Positions 63,977 through 64,000 of a DNA stretch of 64,000 nt are shown here, piece by piece. A model generated the notes under the pieces. The model saw only the letters and a program-made list of their open reading frames with translations, had not been told where the DNA came from and did not search any database. This DNA comes from JAJXWB01 sp964634325 (lineage in GTDB: Bacteria > Pseudomonadota > Alphaproteobacteria > Rhizobiales > Beijerinckiaceae). The number at the start of each line of letters is the position of its first letter. The stretch's first letter is position 1. A program made the position numbers and the translations under genes. The DNA lies in NCBI GenBank assembly GCA_964634325.1, contig CAZWJF010000012.1:29846-93845 (forward strand), given 5' to 3'.

Positions 63977-64000
63977 ATGACCCGCACCCGCAAGATCCTC
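63977..64000 (+). CDS. Start of an unidentified gene, cut by window edge
   Basis: An ATG at 63977, preceded closely by GGAGAGAG, opens a frame reading MTRTRKIL before the window ends. The ribosome site and the basic start make a real gene likely, but eight codons give no product. Confidence 0.55.

Overview
The window is a chromosomal stretch of a GC-rich alphaproteobacterium, most likely of the order Hyphomicrobiales (Rhizobiales). The gene neighbourhoods say so: mdh-sucCD-sucAB-lpd, accA-xerD-aroK/aroB, DnaJ-like-cobS-cobT, argJ-peptidyl-prolyl isomerase-secA, and an NdvA-type glucan exporter. Three ethylmalonyl-CoA pathway genes (ecm, ccr and the mesaconyl-CoA hydratase gene) point to an organism that assimilates acetyl-CoA without isocitrate lyase, such as a serine-cycle methylotroph/methanotroph or a polyhydroxybutyrate producer. 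Family or genus cannot be fixed from the sequence alone. No prophage, insertion sequence, CRISPR array or obvious island is present; this is core genome with a few lineage-specific insertions.

Layout. 1-3.5 kb: divergent ecm and ccr. 3.5-6 kb: a YihY-type membrane protein, an EamA transporter and a small membrane protein. 6-15.1 kb: one minus-strand TCA block, read mdh-sucC-sucD-sucA-sucB-lpdA. 15.4-20.3 kb: a TetR regulator, ZapE, then tsaD-PLD nuclease-gpsA-EVE protein. 20.3-22.7 kb: hemC-hemD and an SDR. 22.8-26.6 kb: a YafK-type L,D-transpeptidase lipoprotein, accA, xerD and a 48-residue TTG-start membrane peptide coupled to xerD. 26.6-30.2 kb: a fused shikimate kinase/dehydroquinate synthase, a CorC-family protein and a MarR regulator. 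30.3-33.7 kb: ndvA, an unknown secreted protein and tRNA-Ala(CGC). 33.8-40.4 kb: YggT, DUF167, mesaconyl-CoA hydratase, a YARHG protein, cobT, cobS, a DnaJ-like protein, BolA and a thioesterase. 40.5-46.4 kb: an L,D-transpeptidase, a D,D-carboxypeptidase, a CobW-type GTPase, a GNAT protein, an S4 protein and a ferredoxin. 46.4-49.1 kb: a CarD-family regulator with a very long lysine/alanine-rich N-terminus, and an RpoH sigma factor. 49.2-52.4 kb: M48 protease, nuclease-like protein and esterase. 52.6-56.1 kb: sdhCDAB. 56.2-64 kb: GNAT, MutT, lipoprotein, argJ, peptidyl-prolyl isomerase, secA, DUF2853 and the first codons of another gene.

How it fits together. The TCA genes (mdh, sucABCD, lpdA, sdhCDAB) form the oxidative core. 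The ethylmalonyl-CoA genes feed C5 and C4 acids into it, and cobS/cobT supply the cobalt-insertion step for the B12 cofactor that Ecm needs. Envelope functions are also well represented (two L,D-transpeptidases, a D,D-carboxypeptidase, glucan export, M48 protease, periplasmic PPIase, SecA). The regulatory highlights are palindromes beside the TetR, MarR, ndvA and carD genes, and a helical-turn-phased direct repeat between ecm and ccr.

No wholly new defence or mobile system was seen. The most unusual items are the histone-H1-like CarD extension with its operator-embedded promoter, the AroK-AroB fusion, the hidden small ORF before xerD, and an esterase whose nucleophile motif is altered.
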